From NCBI GenBank assembly GCA_904420245.1, contig CAJFUL010000030.1, positions 1-64,000 on the forward strand: DNA of 64,000 nt. The letters run 5' to 3'. The notes beneath the pieces were generated by a model. The model made no database searches, was not told the origin of the DNA, and saw only the letters and a program-made list of their open reading frames with translations. This document shows positions 1 through 10,310 of this stretch, in pieces. Positions within the stretch are counted from its first letter, which is position 1, and each line of letters starts with the position of its first letter. This DNA comes from Candidatus Paralachnospira avium (GTDB taxonomy: Bacteria > Bacillota > Clostridia > Lachnospirales > Lachnospiraceae). The translations under genes and the position numbers were made by a program.

Positions 1-2
1 AC

Positions 3-593
3 ACCCATTCCCAGGTGATCCCTCCGGTGATGACCACCATCGAGGAGACCATGGATGCTTTGATGGAGCTTAAGAAGGAAGGAAAGATCCTGGCCATCGG
101 CGCGGGCAACGTCAATATGGATCATCTGCGGGAGTATGTGAAATGGGGACAGCTGGACATGATCCAGAACCAGTATTCCATGCTCCACCGGGAGATCGAG
201 GCAGAGATCGTTCCCTTCTGCATCGAGCACAACATCAGCATCCAGACCTACTCCGTGCTGGAGAAGGGCCTGCTCTCCGGCCGCTACAAGAGGGACAATG
301 TGGTTCCCAAGGGCGACATCCGGGAAGAGAGCAAGTGGTTCCTGCCGGAGAATATCGGCATCATCCTGGACATGATCGACGGATGGAAGGATCTGTGCGA
401 GAAATACGACTGCGCCCTGGCGGATCTGGCCATCGCCTGGACCAAGAAGCAGCCCGGCATCACCAACGTCCTCTGCGGCGCAAGGCGTCCTGAGCATATG
501 CTGGAGAACGCCCGCGGCGGCGAGATCGTGATCTCCGACGAGGACATCGCCCGGATGACCAAGGACATCGAGACCAAGACGGCAGATAAATAA
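3..593 (+). CDS. aldo/keto reductase, C-terminal part (5' end outside window)
   Basis: Open frame runs back to the window edge (THSQVIPPVMTTIEETMDAL...); AKR-like 'GAGNVNMDHLREYV', 'QNQYSMLHR', 'IAWTKKQPGITNVLCGARRPEHMLEN'. Confidence 0.85.
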   Translation, partial: THSQVIPPVMTTIEETMDALMELKKEGKILAIGAGNVNMDHLREYVKWGQLDMIQNQYSMLHREIEAEIVPFCIEHNISIQTYSVLEKGLLSGRYKRDNVVPKGDIREESKWFLPENIGIILDMIDGWKDLCEKYDCALADLAIAWTKKQPGITNVLCGARRPEHMLENARGGEIVISDEDIARMTKDIETKTADK

Positions 594-620
594 CAGAACG
601 GAAGGCAATACTATTATAAG

Positions 621-660
621 AGGCCCTGCCGCCGGAAAGTTCCGGCGGCAGGGCCTTTTG
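621..660 (+). terminator. factor-independent terminator
   Basis: AGGCCCTGCCGCCGGAA-AG-TTCCGGCGGCAGGGCCT followed by TTTTG, downstream of the AKR gene. Confidence 0.9.
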
Positions 661-714
661 TTTACTCTGGCGGAAGTTTGCCGCCTATGCGGCCCGCCGC
701 CCTCCTGGTATGGA

Positions 715-1968
715 TCACGGCCGTATCTGCCCGTTTCCGTATACGATATATTTGGTGGTGGTGAGGGCTAAAAGTCCCATGGGGCCTCTGGCGTGGAGCT
801 TCTGGGTGCTTATGCCGATCTCCGCCCCAAATCCGAATTCAAAGCCGTCGGTGAACCTGGTGGAGGCGTTGACATATACGGCCGCCGCATCCACCTGGTC
901 CAGGAATTTCTGGGCGTTTTCGTAATCTCTGGTGATGATGGCCTCCGAATGGCCCGTATTGTAGCGGTTGATATGGGCGATGGCTTCGTCCACGGAAGAG
1001 ACTGTCCTGGCCGACAGGATGTAGTCCAGATATTCTTTTCCCCAGTCTTCTTCTGCGGCGGGCACGGCCTCCGGCACCAGACGGCACACCGTCTCGTCTC
1101 CCCGGATCTCCACCTGCTTCTCTCTCAGGCGGGAAGATAAAGCCGGCCACAGCTTTTCCGAGATGCCCTCGTGGATCAGCAGAGATTCGCAGGCGTTGCA
1201 GACCCCGATCCGCTGAGTCTTGGCATTGAAGATGATGCGGACGGCCATATCCACATCGGCGCTTTCGTCCACATAGATGTGGCAGTTTCCTGTACCGGTC
1301 TCGATGACCGGAACGGTGCTGTTCTCCACCACGGTGCGGATCAGCCCCGCTCCGCCTCTGGGGATCAGGACGTCGATATAGCGGTCCAGCCGCATCATGG
1401 CTCTGGCCGTCTCTCTGTCGGCGCTCTCCACCAGCTGGATGGCGTCGGCCGGGAGACCGCAGCTTTCCAGCGCGTTCCGGATGCAGTCCGCGATGGCTTT
1501 ATTGGAATGGAGGGCGTCGCTCCCGCCCTTCAGGATCACGGCGTTTCCCGTCTTGAAGCAGAGGCCGAAGGCGTCGGCCGTCACGTTGGGACGGGATTCA
1601 TAGATGATGCCCACCACGCCCAGGGGCACTCGCTTCTGTCCGATCAAAAGGCCGTTGGGCCTTTTTTTCATGGAGATCACCTCTCCCACCGGATCTTCCA
1701 GGGAAGCAATCTGGCGAAGCCCCTGTGCCATGGCCCGGATCCGCTCCTCCGTTAAGAGGAGACGGTCCAGAAGCCCTCTATGCATTCCTTTTTCCCGTCC
1801 GGCTTCCATATCGGCCTCATTGGCCTTAAGGATCGCTTCTGTCTCCGCTTCCAGAGCGTCTGCCGCCGCCAGAAGGCCCCTGTCCTTCTCCGGGCTTTCC
1901 AGCTTTCCCATCTGAAAAGCGGCCGACCTGGCCCGCTCTCCCATCTGATTCAATATTTCCATGCTCAT
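715..1968 (-). CDS. proA: gamma-glutamyl phosphate reductase
   Basis: 417 aa; '[34 protein letters not shown]', '[15 protein letters not shown]'. Confidence 0.97.
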   Translation of the reverse strand: MSMEILNQMGERARSAAFQMGKLESPEKDRGLLAAADALEAETEAILKANEADMEAGREKGMHRGLLDRLLLTEERIRAMAQGLRQIASLEDPVGEVISMKKRPNGLLIGQKRVPLGVVGIIYESRPNVTADAFGLCFKTGNAVILKGGSDALHSNKAIADCIRNALESCGLPADAIQLVESADRETARAMMRLDRYIDVLIPRGGAGLIRTVVENSTVPVIETGTGNCHIYVDESADVDMAVRIIFNAKTQRIGVCNACESLLIHEGISEKLWPALSSRLREKQVEIRGDETVCRLVPEAVPAAEEDWGKEYLDYILSARTVSSVDEAIAHINRYNTGHSEAIITRDYENAQKFLDQVDAAAVYVNASTRFTDGFEFGFGAEIGISTQKLHARGPMGLLALTTTKYIVYGNGQIRP

Positions 1969-2528
1969 GCCTCCTCAAGCCGGCTTATGCCTGCCTCTGT
2001 GATCAGCAGGGAGGGCCGGATGTCAAACTCCTCAAAGGGTACCTGGTCGAAGATCTGACATTCATAAGCGACCGCCGCCGTGCAAAGGTCCGGATGGGCT
2101 TCCAGATACCGGTCATAGAAACCGCCTCCGTAGCCGATGCGGTGATGCGCCCTGTCAAAGGCTACGCCCGGCATGATAAAGAGCACGCTGTCTCCTCCGG
2201 CGGGCGGGAGGCCTTCCTTTGGCTCCCGTATGCCGAAATATCCCGGCTCCAGATCTTCTTCCTTTTCGATATAGTAAAAAACCATGTCTTTTCCATGGAC
2301 CTTCGGCACCGCCGTCCGTTTCCCGTCCGCCATGGCTCTCTCCAGGATGGGCCAGGTATGTACTTCGTGGTTGTAATCCACGTAGCAGAAGACTTGACGG
2401 GCTTTTTTGTATTCCGGGAGGGACAGCAGGGATTCCAGGATCTTTCTGCTGTTTTCTGTCTCCTCCTCCGGCCGGAGGAGGGCACGGCGCTCCTTCACCA
2501 GGCGCCGGATCTCTTTTTTGGTACTCAA
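1965..2528 (-). CDS. 5-formyltetrahydrofolate cyclo-ligase
   Basis: 187 aa; '[24 protein letters not shown]' signature. Confidence 0.93.
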   Translation of the reverse strand: MSTKKEIRRLVKERRALLRPEEETENSRKILESLLSLPEYKKARQVFCYVDYNHEVHTWPILERAMADGKRTAVPKVHGKDMVFYYIEKEEDLEPGYFGIREPKEGLPPAGGDSVLFIMPGVAFDRAHHRIGYGGGFYDRYLEAHPDLCTAAVAYECQIFDQVPFEEFDIRPSLLITEAGISRLEEA

Positions 2529-2752
2529 TGGCTTCCCCTCTCTTTCCGTTCGATGACCTGTTTCATATCTGTCACCGTCCCGTCCGGTTCCAGGATGCGG
2601 ACGTTTTTTAGATTTTCTTTGAGGTTTTTCCGGATCGCCTGGAGATAGCGGCTCCGGAGACCGGCCTGCTCGGCTTTCTCCTCCTCGGTAAGGCCCTCCG
2701 CCTTGGACTTGTGATATAGTTCGTTGATCCTTTTGATCTCCTGTTCTGTCAT
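2525..2752 (-). CDS. DUF896 (YnzC-like) small protein
   Basis: 'MTEQEIKRINELYHKSKAEGLTEEEKAEQAGLRSRYL' typical of the family. Confidence 0.9.
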   Translation of the reverse strand: MTEQEIKRINELYHKSKAEGLTEEEKAEQAGLRSRYLQAIRKNLKENLKNVRILEPDGTVTDMKQVIERKERGSH

Positions 2753-2761
2753 ACGCTCTCC

Positions 2762-3616
2762 TTATTTCTCCAGATAGGCCAAAAGCTCCGGATAGCGCTC
2801 CTGCATCTGGTCATATCCATGTTTATAGAATCCCTGCAGGACCTCGGTGCGGTGTTCGGTCCTGGAGATCACCGGTACCTGGGGACGGATCACGAAGATC
2901 CTTCCCTCCCGCTCCAGCCGCTCGATCAGTTCCATGGTCCTGTTGTAGACGGCCGGACGCCGGTAGATGGTCTTCAAAAGCTCCGGATACTGTTTTCCAT
3001 ATACGCGGCGGTAGATCGCGGCCGCCTTTCTGGACAGGCTCTTGCGGTACCCCTCATTTCTCGTGAGGACCACCACGGCTTTTTTGCAGCCTTCCCGGAG
3101 CAGCCTGGCAAGGGGAACAGAATCGGCCAGTCCCCCATCCAGATAAGGGGTTCCGTCAAGGTCCACCATCCTGGATACCACAGGCATGCTGGAGGAGGCC
3201 CGGCAGATGGAAAGAAGCCTGTCCTCATCCTCCCTGTCGTCCAGATACTCGGCCTTCCCCGTCAGGCAGTTGGTCACCGCCATTTCGCACCGGATGGGAG
3301 AAGCCTTGTAGACGTCAAAGTCGAAGGGAAACAGCTCCTTGGGATACTTGTAAAAGATCATATCCATATCGTAGAGCGTCCTGCTGCGCAGAAGAGCCCG
3401 GAGCCCCATATAGCTGTTCTTTTTGTTTTCCGGGATCATGCAGTCCCTGGTCCGTCCGATCTGACGGGATACATAGTCTACAGCGTTGCACGCTCCGGCG
3501 GAGACTCCGATCACATAGGGAAGATAGAGCTCCTGTTCCATCAGATAGTCCAGCACGCCTGCCGTGAACACGCCGCGGTTGGCGCCGCCTTCCAGTACCA
3601 ATCCTGTTTTTTTCAT
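2762..3616 (-). CDS. patatin-like phospholipase family protein
   Basis: 'LVLEGGANRGVFTAGVLDYL', 'GVSAGACNA' (GxSxG), 'DGGLADSVP'. Confidence 0.92.
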   Translation of the reverse strand: MKKTGLVLEGGANRGVFTAGVLDYLMEQELYLPYVIGVSAGACNAVDYVSRQIGRTRDCMIPENKKNSYMGLRALLRSRTLYDMDMIFYKYPKELFPFDFDVYKASPIRCEMAVTNCLTGKAEYLDDREDEDRLLSICRASSSMPVVSRMVDLDGTPYLDGGLADSVPLARLLREGCKKAVVVLTRNEGYRKSLSRKAAAIYRRVYGKQYPELLKTIYRRPAVYNRTMELIERLEREGRIFVIRPQVPVISRTEHRTEVLQGFYKHGYDQMQERYPELLAYLEK

Positions 3617-3631
3617 ATAAGGTCCGCCTTT

Positions 3632-4474
3632 CTAGTAAGCCGTCAGATACTCCATGAGATCAAAATCCTTGTTTTTGTGGGCCAGGAACAAAGTCCCCAC
3701 CTGCTCGCCGTCCAACACCCGGTAGAGATTCTCCACATCTTCCCCGTTGGTGATCACCATGTCGATGCCGGCGTCGGTGGCCATCCTGGCCGCCACGATC
3801 TTGGCCGACATGCCGCCGGTCCCCACGCTGCTCCCGGTGGTGCCCTTTCCCATCTCCCTTAAGCCGTCGGTGATCTCTTCCACCTCGGGGATAAAGGCCG
3901 CATCCGGATTTGTCCGGGGATCGTCCTCATAAAGGCCGTCGATGTCGGACAGGAGCACCAGAAGATCCGCGTGGATGACCGCCGCCACGATGGCGGAAAG
4001 ACGGTCGTTGTCTCCGAATTCGATCTCGTGGGTGGCCACCGTATCGTTTTCATTGACGATGGGGATCACGCCCATTTTCAGAAGTTCGTCAAAGGTGTTC
4101 CTGGCATTCCTCCTGGAATCCGCGTTGAGCATGGTGGTCTTGGTCATAAGGATCTGGGCCACCACCTGATTGTATTCGGAGAAGATCTTCTGATACGTCA
4201 TCATCAGCTTGGCCTGTCCCACAGCCGCCAGGGCCTGCTTCACCGGAAGCTCTTCCGGCCGTCCCAGATACCCCATGGTCTTTCGTCCCACGGCTCCCGC
4301 GCCGGAACTGACCAGCACCACCTCCATGCCCTGGTTTCTCAGGTCGCAGAGGACTCGGGCCAGCTTTTCCACCTGGTTGAAATTCAGATACCCGGTATAT
4401 TTATGTGTCAGGGAAGAAGAGCCGATCTTGACGACGATGCGGTTCTTCCCGAAAAATCGTTCTTTTCTGTCCAT
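3632..4474 (-). CDS. proB: glutamate 5-kinase
   Basis: 280 aa; 'VVKIGSSSLTH', 'IVNENDTVATHEIEFGDNDRLSAIVA', 'GTGGMSAKIVAARMATDAGI'. Confidence 0.96.
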   Translation of the reverse strand: MDRKERFFGKNRIVVKIGSSSLTHKYTGYLNFNQVEKLARVLCDLRNQGMEVVLVSSGAGAVGRKTMGYLGRPEELPVKQALAAVGQAKLMMTYQKIFSEYNQVVAQILMTKTTMLNADSRRNARNTFDELLKMGVIPIVNENDTVATHEIEFGDNDRLSAIVAAVIHADLLVLLSDIDGLYEDDPRTNPDAAFIPEVEEITDGLREMGKGTTGSSVGTGGMSAKIVAARMATDAGIDMVITNGEDVENLYRVLDGEQVGTLFLAHKNKDFDLMEYLTAY

Positions 4475-4528
4475 ATGTATGGGTTCCTTTCTGGTCGCTG
4501 TATCGTATTTTCTGTCATAAGCCTGTTT

Positions 4529-6142
4529 TCAGTCCCCTTCCCATGGGGCGAACCGGCAGGCGATGGCCTCAGCCGTCCGGATCCCGTCCATGGCCGCCGA
4601 GGTGATGCCTCCCGCGTATCCGGCGCCCTCGCCGCATGGGTAGATCCCCCGGACCGCGGCCTCCATCCCTGCATCCCGCTCGATCCTCAGGGGAGAGGAG
4701 GTGCGGCTTTCCACTCCGGAGAGCACGGCGTCCGGCCGGTCAAATCCGGGGATCCGTCTGCCGCACTGGCCGATCCCCTGGATCAGAGCCTGGTTCAGAT
4801 ACTCCGGAAGGAGCTCCCGCAGGTTGGAAAGCCGGTGGCCTCCTTTCGTATCCGGAAAGACCTCCCCGTACTCCAGGCTCTCCCGTCCCGTCTTAAAATC
4901 TCCGTAGAGCTGGACGGGGATCTGTCCGCTTCCCAGGATATAGGCCCTTTTCTCCAGTTCCCTCTGGAAAGCCACTCCCGATAAGGGATGGCCGTCTCCG
5001 AAATCCTCCGGGGAGATGGTGACGATCATGGCGCTGTTGGCGTTGCGGCCGTCCCTGGCCCGGTTGCTCATCCCGTTTACCGCCGTATGGCCCGGCTCCG
5101 AGGAGGCGTTCACCACATAGCCGCCTGGACACATACAGAAGGAATAGACGCCTCTTCCGTCTGCGGCCCTGGCCGTCACCTTGTAGGGAGCCGGAGGCAG
5201 CAGCTTTCCGTAGCGGGGGCCGTACTGGTCAAGCTGGATCATCTCCTGAGGATGCTCGATGCGCAGTCCCACCGCGAAGGCCTTTGGATGCATGGAAAGC
5301 TTCCGCTCCCAGAGCATCCGAAACGTATCTCTGGCGCTGTGGCCCACTGCCAGCACCAGCCGGTCCGCCGCCAGGAAATACGGCTCGGCGCCCCGTTCCG
5401 AGAGATAGACTCCTTCCAGCCGGCCGTCCTCCACCGCCAGATCCCGCAGGCAGGTATGAAAACGGAATTCCCCTCCCATGGCCTGGATCCTGCTTCGTAT
5501 CCGCTTCAGGACTTGTTTCAGGACGTCTGTGCCGATGTGGGGCTTCTGCTCGTAAAGGATGTCCTCTCCCGCTCCCATTTCCGCGAAGATCTCCAGCACT
5601 TTCCTGCCCCGCAGGTCCGGATCCTTCACCAGAGTGTTCAACTTTCCATCGGAAAAAGTGCCGGCTCCGCCTTCTCCGAACTGGACATTGTTCTCCGGAT
5701 CCAGGATCCCGGAAGTCCAGAACCGTTCCACGGCCTGCTCCCGCTCCTCCACGGGGCCGCCCCGTTCCAGCAGGATGGGGGCATATCCGGCTCCGGCCAG
5801 CATATAGCCGCAGAAAAGTCCGGCAGGTCCTGTTCCGGCGATGACGGGGCGGTATCGGAGACGCTCTGTCCCCGGTTTCGGAAACCGGTATCCTTCCTCC
5901 CGCACTTTTTTCGCTTCCGAAGGCTTCAGCCGTTTTAAGACGGCTTCCTCACTTCCCTTTATCTTCACATCCACCTGATAGATGAAAAAGATCTGGTCTT
6001 TTTTTCTGGCGTCGATGGACCGTTTCACGATTTTCCAGGATACGATGTCTTTTTCCGCCACTTTGAGTTTTTTGCAGAGCTTTGGAAGGAGAAGCGCCTC
6101 TCCCTCTTCCGGCTTCAATTTTATCTGGGCTGCACGAATCAT
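4529..6142 (-). CDS. NAD(P)/FAD-dependent oxidoreductase (uncharacterised dehydrogenase family)
   Basis: Likely start at MIRAAQIKLK; 'VIAGTGPAGLFCGYMLAGAGY', 'GEGAGYAGGITSAAMDGIRTAEAI'. Confidence 0.88.
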   Translation of the reverse strand: MIRAAQIKLKPEEGEALLLPKLCKKLKVAEKDIVSWKIVKRSIDARKKDQIFFIYQVDVKIKGSEEAVLKRLKPSEAKKVREEGYRFPKPGTERLRYRPVIAGTGPAGLFCGYMLAGAGYAPILLERGGPVEEREQAVERFWTSGILDPENNVQFGEGGAGTFSDGKLNTLVKDPDLRGRKVLEIFAEMGAGEDILYEQKPHIGTDVLKQVLKRIRSRIQAMGGEFRFHTCLRDLAVEDGRLEGVYLSERGAEPYFLAADRLVLAVGHSARDTFRMLWERKLSMHPKAFAVGLRIEHPQEMIQLDQYGPRYGKLLPPAPYKVTARAADGRGVYSFCMCPGGYVVNASSEPGHTAVNGMSNRARDGRNANSAMIVTISPEDFGDGHPLSGVAFQRELEKRAYILGSGQIPVQLYGDFKTGRESLEYGEVFPDTKGGHRLSNLRELLPEYLNQALIQGIGQCGRRIPGFDRPDAVLSGVESRTSSPLRIERDAGMEAAVRGIYPCGEGAGYAGGITSAAMDGIRTAEAIACRFAPWEGD

Positions 6143-7353
6143 GATCTTCCCTGCTTTCCGGCCAGGAACCCGCTGGCCCAGGCCCACTGTAGATTATATC
6201 CTCCGCAGTCTCCGTCCACATCCAGGATCTCTCCGGCGAAATACAGGCCGGGGACCAGCCTGGACTCCAGGGTCCCCGGATCCACATCCGATACGTCGAT
6301 GCCTCCCGCCGTCACCTGGGCCTGGGAAAAGTCTCCCGTCCCGGTGATCTCCAGAGGAAATCTCCCGATGGCCGCCGCCAGGCTCTTAAGCTGCCTCGCC
6401 GCCAGAGACGCCGCCGGGATATGTAAGGGGATCCCCGCTTTTTTGAGGAGGGCCGCCGCCAGCTTGTCCGGGAACCAGCCTGTGAGCAGCTCCATGGCGT
6501 CCCGCCCCGGAAGGGAACGGACCCTCTCTTCCAGGATCCCCGGAAGGTCGTCCGCTCCATATTCCGGAAGGAACGAAAGCTCTGCCTGCACCGGATTTCC
6601 CTCTGCCAGAGCTCTGGAGGCGTACCGGCTCACCTGAAAGGTAGGGATCCCGGAGATGCCGCTCTCTGTGATCTGGAGCTCGCCCATGCAGCAGTGGACC
6701 TGTCCCGCTGCCCGCAGCGTGATCCTCCCCTCCGCCCGGACTCCGGCGGCTTTTTTTAGCTGGGGAGAAGTCCCCTTCAGGAAGGTGAGAGCCGGGACCG
6801 GCGTCTTCAGCCGGTGTCCCAGGGAAACGGCCAGCCCATATCCGCTCCCGTCGGAGCCGGAGACGGGAAACGCCTTTCCTCCGCAGGCCAGGATCACCGC
6901 GTCGGCGCGGAATGAACTGTCCGCGGTCTTTACCAAAAGCGCGTCTTTGCTCCGCTGGATCTTTACGGGGACCGTGTCCGTCCGGATGTCCACGCTTAAG
7001 GACGCCAGCTCTGAGAGCAGAGCCTCCCGCACGGAGGAGGCTTTCATGGACCTGGGATAGAGGTATCCGTCCCGTTCCCGGAAGGAAAGGCCCAGTCCCG
7101 CAAAAAACTCATACGTCTCCCGGAATCCGAATCCTGCGAGGACGCGGCCGGGAAACTCCGGATCGGCACAGTGATAGCAGGAAGGCTCCTGACGCCTGTT
7201 GGTGAGATTGCACCGGCCGTTCCCGGTGGACAAAAGCTTCCTCCCCAGCTGGCCTGTATGCTCCAGCAGGACCACATGGTCCCCTTCCCTGGCGGAAGAT
7301 ACCGCCGCCGCCATCCCCGCGGCGCCGCCGCCGATCACTACCGTTTCCCTCAT
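6139..7353 (-). CDS. HI0933-family NAD(P)/FAD-dependent oxidoreductase
   Basis: Likely start MRETVVIGGGAAGMAAAVSS; 'LLSTGNGRCNLTNR', 'GEILDVDGDCGGYNLQWAWASG'. Confidence 0.9.
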   Translation of the reverse strand: MRETVVIGGGAAGMAAAVSSAREGDHVVLLEHTGQLGRKLLSTGNGRCNLTNRRQEPSCYHCADPEFPGRVLAGFGFRETYEFFAGLGLSFRERDGYLYPRSMKASSVREALLSELASLSVDIRTDTVPVKIQRSKDALLVKTADSSFRADAVILACGGKAFPVSGSDGSGYGLAVSLGHRLKTPVPALTFLKGTSPQLKKAAGVRAEGRITLRAAGQVHCCMGELQITESGISGIPTFQVSRYASRALAEGNPVQAELSFLPEYGADDLPGILEERVRSLPGRDAMELLTGWFPDKLAAALLKKAGIPLHIPAASLAARQLKSLAAAIGRFPLEITGTGDFSQAQVTAGGIDVSDVDPGTLESRLVPGLYFAGEILDVDGDCGGYNLQWAWASGFLAGKQGRS

Positions 7354-7418
7354 ATTCCCGTTCCTTTCCCTGTCATATGGAACCATTATAATATGGGAAG
7401 GAAAAGATTGCAAGGCGG

Positions 7419-8036
7419 CTAACTGGTGATGGACTCCAGATAGTCATAGAGCTCGCCCACGTCCTTCACATAATAACCGTGTTTCAGCGCCTCGATCTCG
7501 GAGGATGGAAGCTCGTCCTCCGTCAGGTACGTCTCCATATAGACGTCCCGGCGGTCGCTGTAGTAGATCTTCAGATACCCTTCCTCCAAGAGCAGGAGGA
7601 ACTGGTAGTCCTCCGGATCCACTGTTTCCGTGCTCCGGACCACCAGGCGGGAGGAAGAAAAAGAAACCAGGCTCTTATCCTCCCCGCTGTCTCTCAGGAA
7701 CTGGATCAGCTCTTCTCTGGTCAGTCCCAGATATTCTTCCGGCATGGGCAGGATCGTCTCCGTCAAAAGCCCGTCGAAGAGGTCGTAGCTCTGGGAGATA
7801 TAGAGCATCTCATCGGTGACCACCGCCGGATCGGTCTTCCCTGCCCGAAGGGCTTCCTGTTCGTCCGCGGTTTCCTCCGCCGTCTCTGTTTCCGTCTGTT
7901 CCTGCACCGTTCCGCGTTCTCCCTCCGCCAGCTGGCGCTCTTCCTCCAGATCCCGGTAGCTGAAATAGTAGACGGTCGAGAACAGGAAGAACAAGAAGCA
8001 GAAACTGACAAGATAGATTCCTATGGTTTTCTTCAT
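7419..8036 (-). CDS. membrane-anchored protein with BofC C-terminal-like region
   Basis: Likely start MKKTIGIYLVSFCFLFFLFS (TM/signal); C-terminus 'GYLKIYY...LPSSEIEALKHGYYVKDVGELYDYLES' resembles the BofC C-terminal domain. Confidence 0.6.
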   Translation of the reverse strand: MKKTIGIYLVSFCFLFFLFSTVYYFSYRDLEEERQLAEGERGTVQEQTETETAEETADEQEALRAGKTDPAVVTDEMLYISQSYDLFDGLLTETILPMPEEYLGLTREELIQFLRDSGEDKSLVSFSSSRLVVRSTETVDPEDYQFLLLLEEGYLKIYYSDRRDVYMETYLTEDELPSSEIEALKHGYYVKDVGELYDYLESITS

Positions 8037-8068
8037 CGCTGTATTCACCCCATATGTCAAATTCAAAC

Positions 8069-8099
8069 AGAAAGAGGACAGCTCATGCGTCCTCTTTCT
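8069..8099 (-). terminator. hairpin between SpoVB-like gene and BofC-like gene
   Basis: AGAAAGAGGAC...GTCCTCTTTCT 11-bp stem; weak T-tract on the minus strand. Confidence 0.55.
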
Positions 8100-8131
8100 A
8101 TTATCCTCCAATTTGGGGAGATTTATACAGT

Positions 8132-9799
8132 TTACATCAGATGCAGCTTCTTCGCGATGGTTACGGCCTTTCCGCCCATGGGCACGCTCAGCAGTTCCTT
8201 CTCCGTAACGCAGCGGAAGACGATCAGCATGACAAAGTAGACGGCCACCGCCACCACGATGGCGGCCAGGCAGGCCAGGGAAGGCTTCTTGGTCAAAAGC
8301 CGCAGCAGGTAGTAGACCAGATAAGCCGCCGCGCCCATGATGATGGAAGCCAGGGCCGGGAGCACGAAGGTCTTCTTGACCTCCTGTCTGTAATTCAGAT
8401 AGTTGGCAATGGAGATGCCGTTTAAGATGCACATGGTCAGGCCGAAGAGCATATTGGCGATGACCACTCCGTAAATGCCGGTCTTCAGTCCGTAGAGCAG
8501 CGCGATCAGGATCCCCACATGGAGGATCAGCGCGATCAGCGCGTTTCGGACCGGCACTTTCATCTTGTTGATGCCCTGCAAGATCCCGTTGGTCACGGTG
8601 GACAGGGAGAAAAAGATAACTGCCAGGGAACCCAGGAACAGGAGGTCTCCTCCCAGTCTGGTATCCTGGCTGAAGAGCATATCCACGATGGGATAGCCCA
8701 GCACCGTGAGCCCCACGGCGGAGGGGATGGCCACGATCATGGAAAACCGGATGGTCACATTGACCTTCCGGAGGACTTCCCCCTTCTCTCCCGCCGTCAC
8801 CGTCCTGGTCAGGGAGGGGAGCATGGAGGAGGCCAGGGAATTGGCGATGGCGATGGGCACGTTGATCAGCAGATAGTACTGTCCCGAATATACGCCCCAG
8901 TTGGCCATATAGTGTTCCGCCTCTCCGGCCGAAGTCATGTAAAAGCCGTAGATGCTGTTGTCCACCAGGTTGCTGATGTTGTATACCGTGCCGCTGATGA
9001 TCACCGGGATGATGGTGGCGATCAGAACGCGGGCGATGTTTCCGTAGGACTCCAGCATCACCGTGTTGTCCCGGCGCATCTGCTTTTTCAGCACACGGCG
9101 GAACAGGACATAGAGGAAGATGCAGAAGCCCAGGGCCGTCAGAGCTCCGGCAGCGGTACCCACGGTCCCGCCGGCGGCTCCGTACGCGCTGGCGTAGAAA
9201 TCTGTCCCTTCCCGGACATCCCGGGCGGCCCCCATGTCAAAGAGCAGGAAGGCGGCCAGGATGCTGATGCCGGCATTGACGATCTGTTCCAGCACCTGGG
9301 AGACGGCCGTGGGGATCATGGTGCCCATCCCCTGGAAGTATCCCCTCAAAGTGCCCAGGAAAGCCATCACGAATATGGTGGGCGCCAGCACCCGGATGGA
9401 ATAGGCGGCGGCCGGTTCGCTGAGGACTACGGTGGCGAAGAAATCCGCGCCGAAGAAGGTGATCAGGCAGGCCGCGCCGCCGGAGATCAGAGAAAAGATC
9501 AGGGAGCTCTGAAAGATCCGGTAAGCGTTTTTATGCTGCCCCAGGGCTACTCTGGCGGACACCATCTTGGAGACGGCCAGAGGAAGGCTGTAGGAAGATA
9601 AGAGCAGCATGATGTTATAGATATAATAAGCCGAGGAATAGATCCCCATGGCTTCATTTCCGATCTTATTCTGCATGGGGATCCGGTAGACCATGCCGAT
9701 GATCCGCACCAGGATCCCGGCTGCCGCCAGGATCGTCCCCTGCACGAGGAAATTATTGCTTTTTTTCTTTTTCTTTGGTATCTGGTTTTGATTACTCAT
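8132..9799 (-). CDS. polysaccharide flippase / SpoVB-like MOP superfamily protein
   Basis: 555 aa; many TM segments; 'NNFLVQGTILAAAGILVRIIGMVYRIPMQNKIGNEAMGIYSSAYYIYNIMLLLSSYSLPLAVSKMV'. Confidence 0.93.
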   Translation of the reverse strand: MSNQNQIPKKKKKSNNFLVQGTILAAAGILVRIIGMVYRIPMQNKIGNEAMGIYSSAYYIYNIMLLLSSYSLPLAVSKMVSARVALGQHKNAYRIFQSSLIFSLISGGAACLITFFGADFFATVVLSEPAAAYSIRVLAPTIFVMAFLGTLRGYFQGMGTMIPTAVSQVLEQIVNAGISILAAFLLFDMGAARDVREGTDFYASAYGAAGGTVGTAAGALTALGFCIFLYVLFRRVLKKQMRRDNTVMLESYGNIARVLIATIIPVIISGTVYNISNLVDNSIYGFYMTSAGEAEHYMANWGVYSGQYYLLINVPIAIANSLASSMLPSLTRTVTAGEKGEVLRKVNVTIRFSMIVAIPSAVGLTVLGYPIVDMLFSQDTRLGGDLLFLGSLAVIFFSLSTVTNGILQGINKMKVPVRNALIALILHVGILIALLYGLKTGIYGVVIANMLFGLTMCILNGISIANYLNYRQEVKKTFVLPALASIIMGAAAYLVYYLLRLLTKKPSLACLAAIVVAVAVYFVMLIVFRCVTEKELLSVPMGGKAVTIAKKLHLM

Positions 9800-10310
9800 G
9801 ATCCACCTGTTCTCTGGAAATGGCCAGCCGCTCCATGAGAAGCCGCTGCCGTTCCTCCATCTGTATCCGGTCTGCCTCCTCCATATGGTCGTATCCCATC
9901 AGATGGAGCATACTGTGGGCCGTCAAAAACGCCAGCTCCCTGGTGAGAGAATGGCCGTACTGCTCCGCCTGCTCCCGGATCTTTTCCACCGACAGGACGA
10001 TATCTCCCAAAAGGAGCTCTCCAGTCTCCGGATTGAAGCAGTCAAAGGCCTCATCCTCCTCCAGAAAGGAGAAGTCCGCGGGCCTTTCATACTCTGCCAT
10101 GGGAAAGGACAGCACGTCCGTAGTCCTGTCGATGCCCCGGAACTCCCGGTTGATCCTGTGTACCTCTTCGCCGGAAGTCAAAGTCACGCTGACCTCCGCC
10201 TCATACGGACAGCCCTCCTGGTCCAGGGCCGCCTCCACGACTCTTTGGATGATGTCCTCGTAAGGGATCTCCAAAGGCTCTTCCGCTTCATAAGAAATCT
10301 CGCAGGTCAT
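9792..10310 (-). CDS. ybeY: endoribonuclease YbeY (rRNA maturation)
   Basis: 'HSMLHLMGYDHMEEADRIQMEERQ' HxxxHxxxxxH zinc motif. Confidence 0.96.
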   Translation of the reverse strand: MTCEISYEAEEPLEIPYEDIIQRVVEAALDQEGCPYEAEVSVTLTSGEEVHRINREFRGIDRTTDVLSFPMAEYERPADFSFLEEDEAFDCFNPETGELLLGDIVLSVEKIREQAEQYGHSLTRELAFLTAHSMLHLMGYDHMEEADRIQMEERQRLLMERLAISREQVDHE

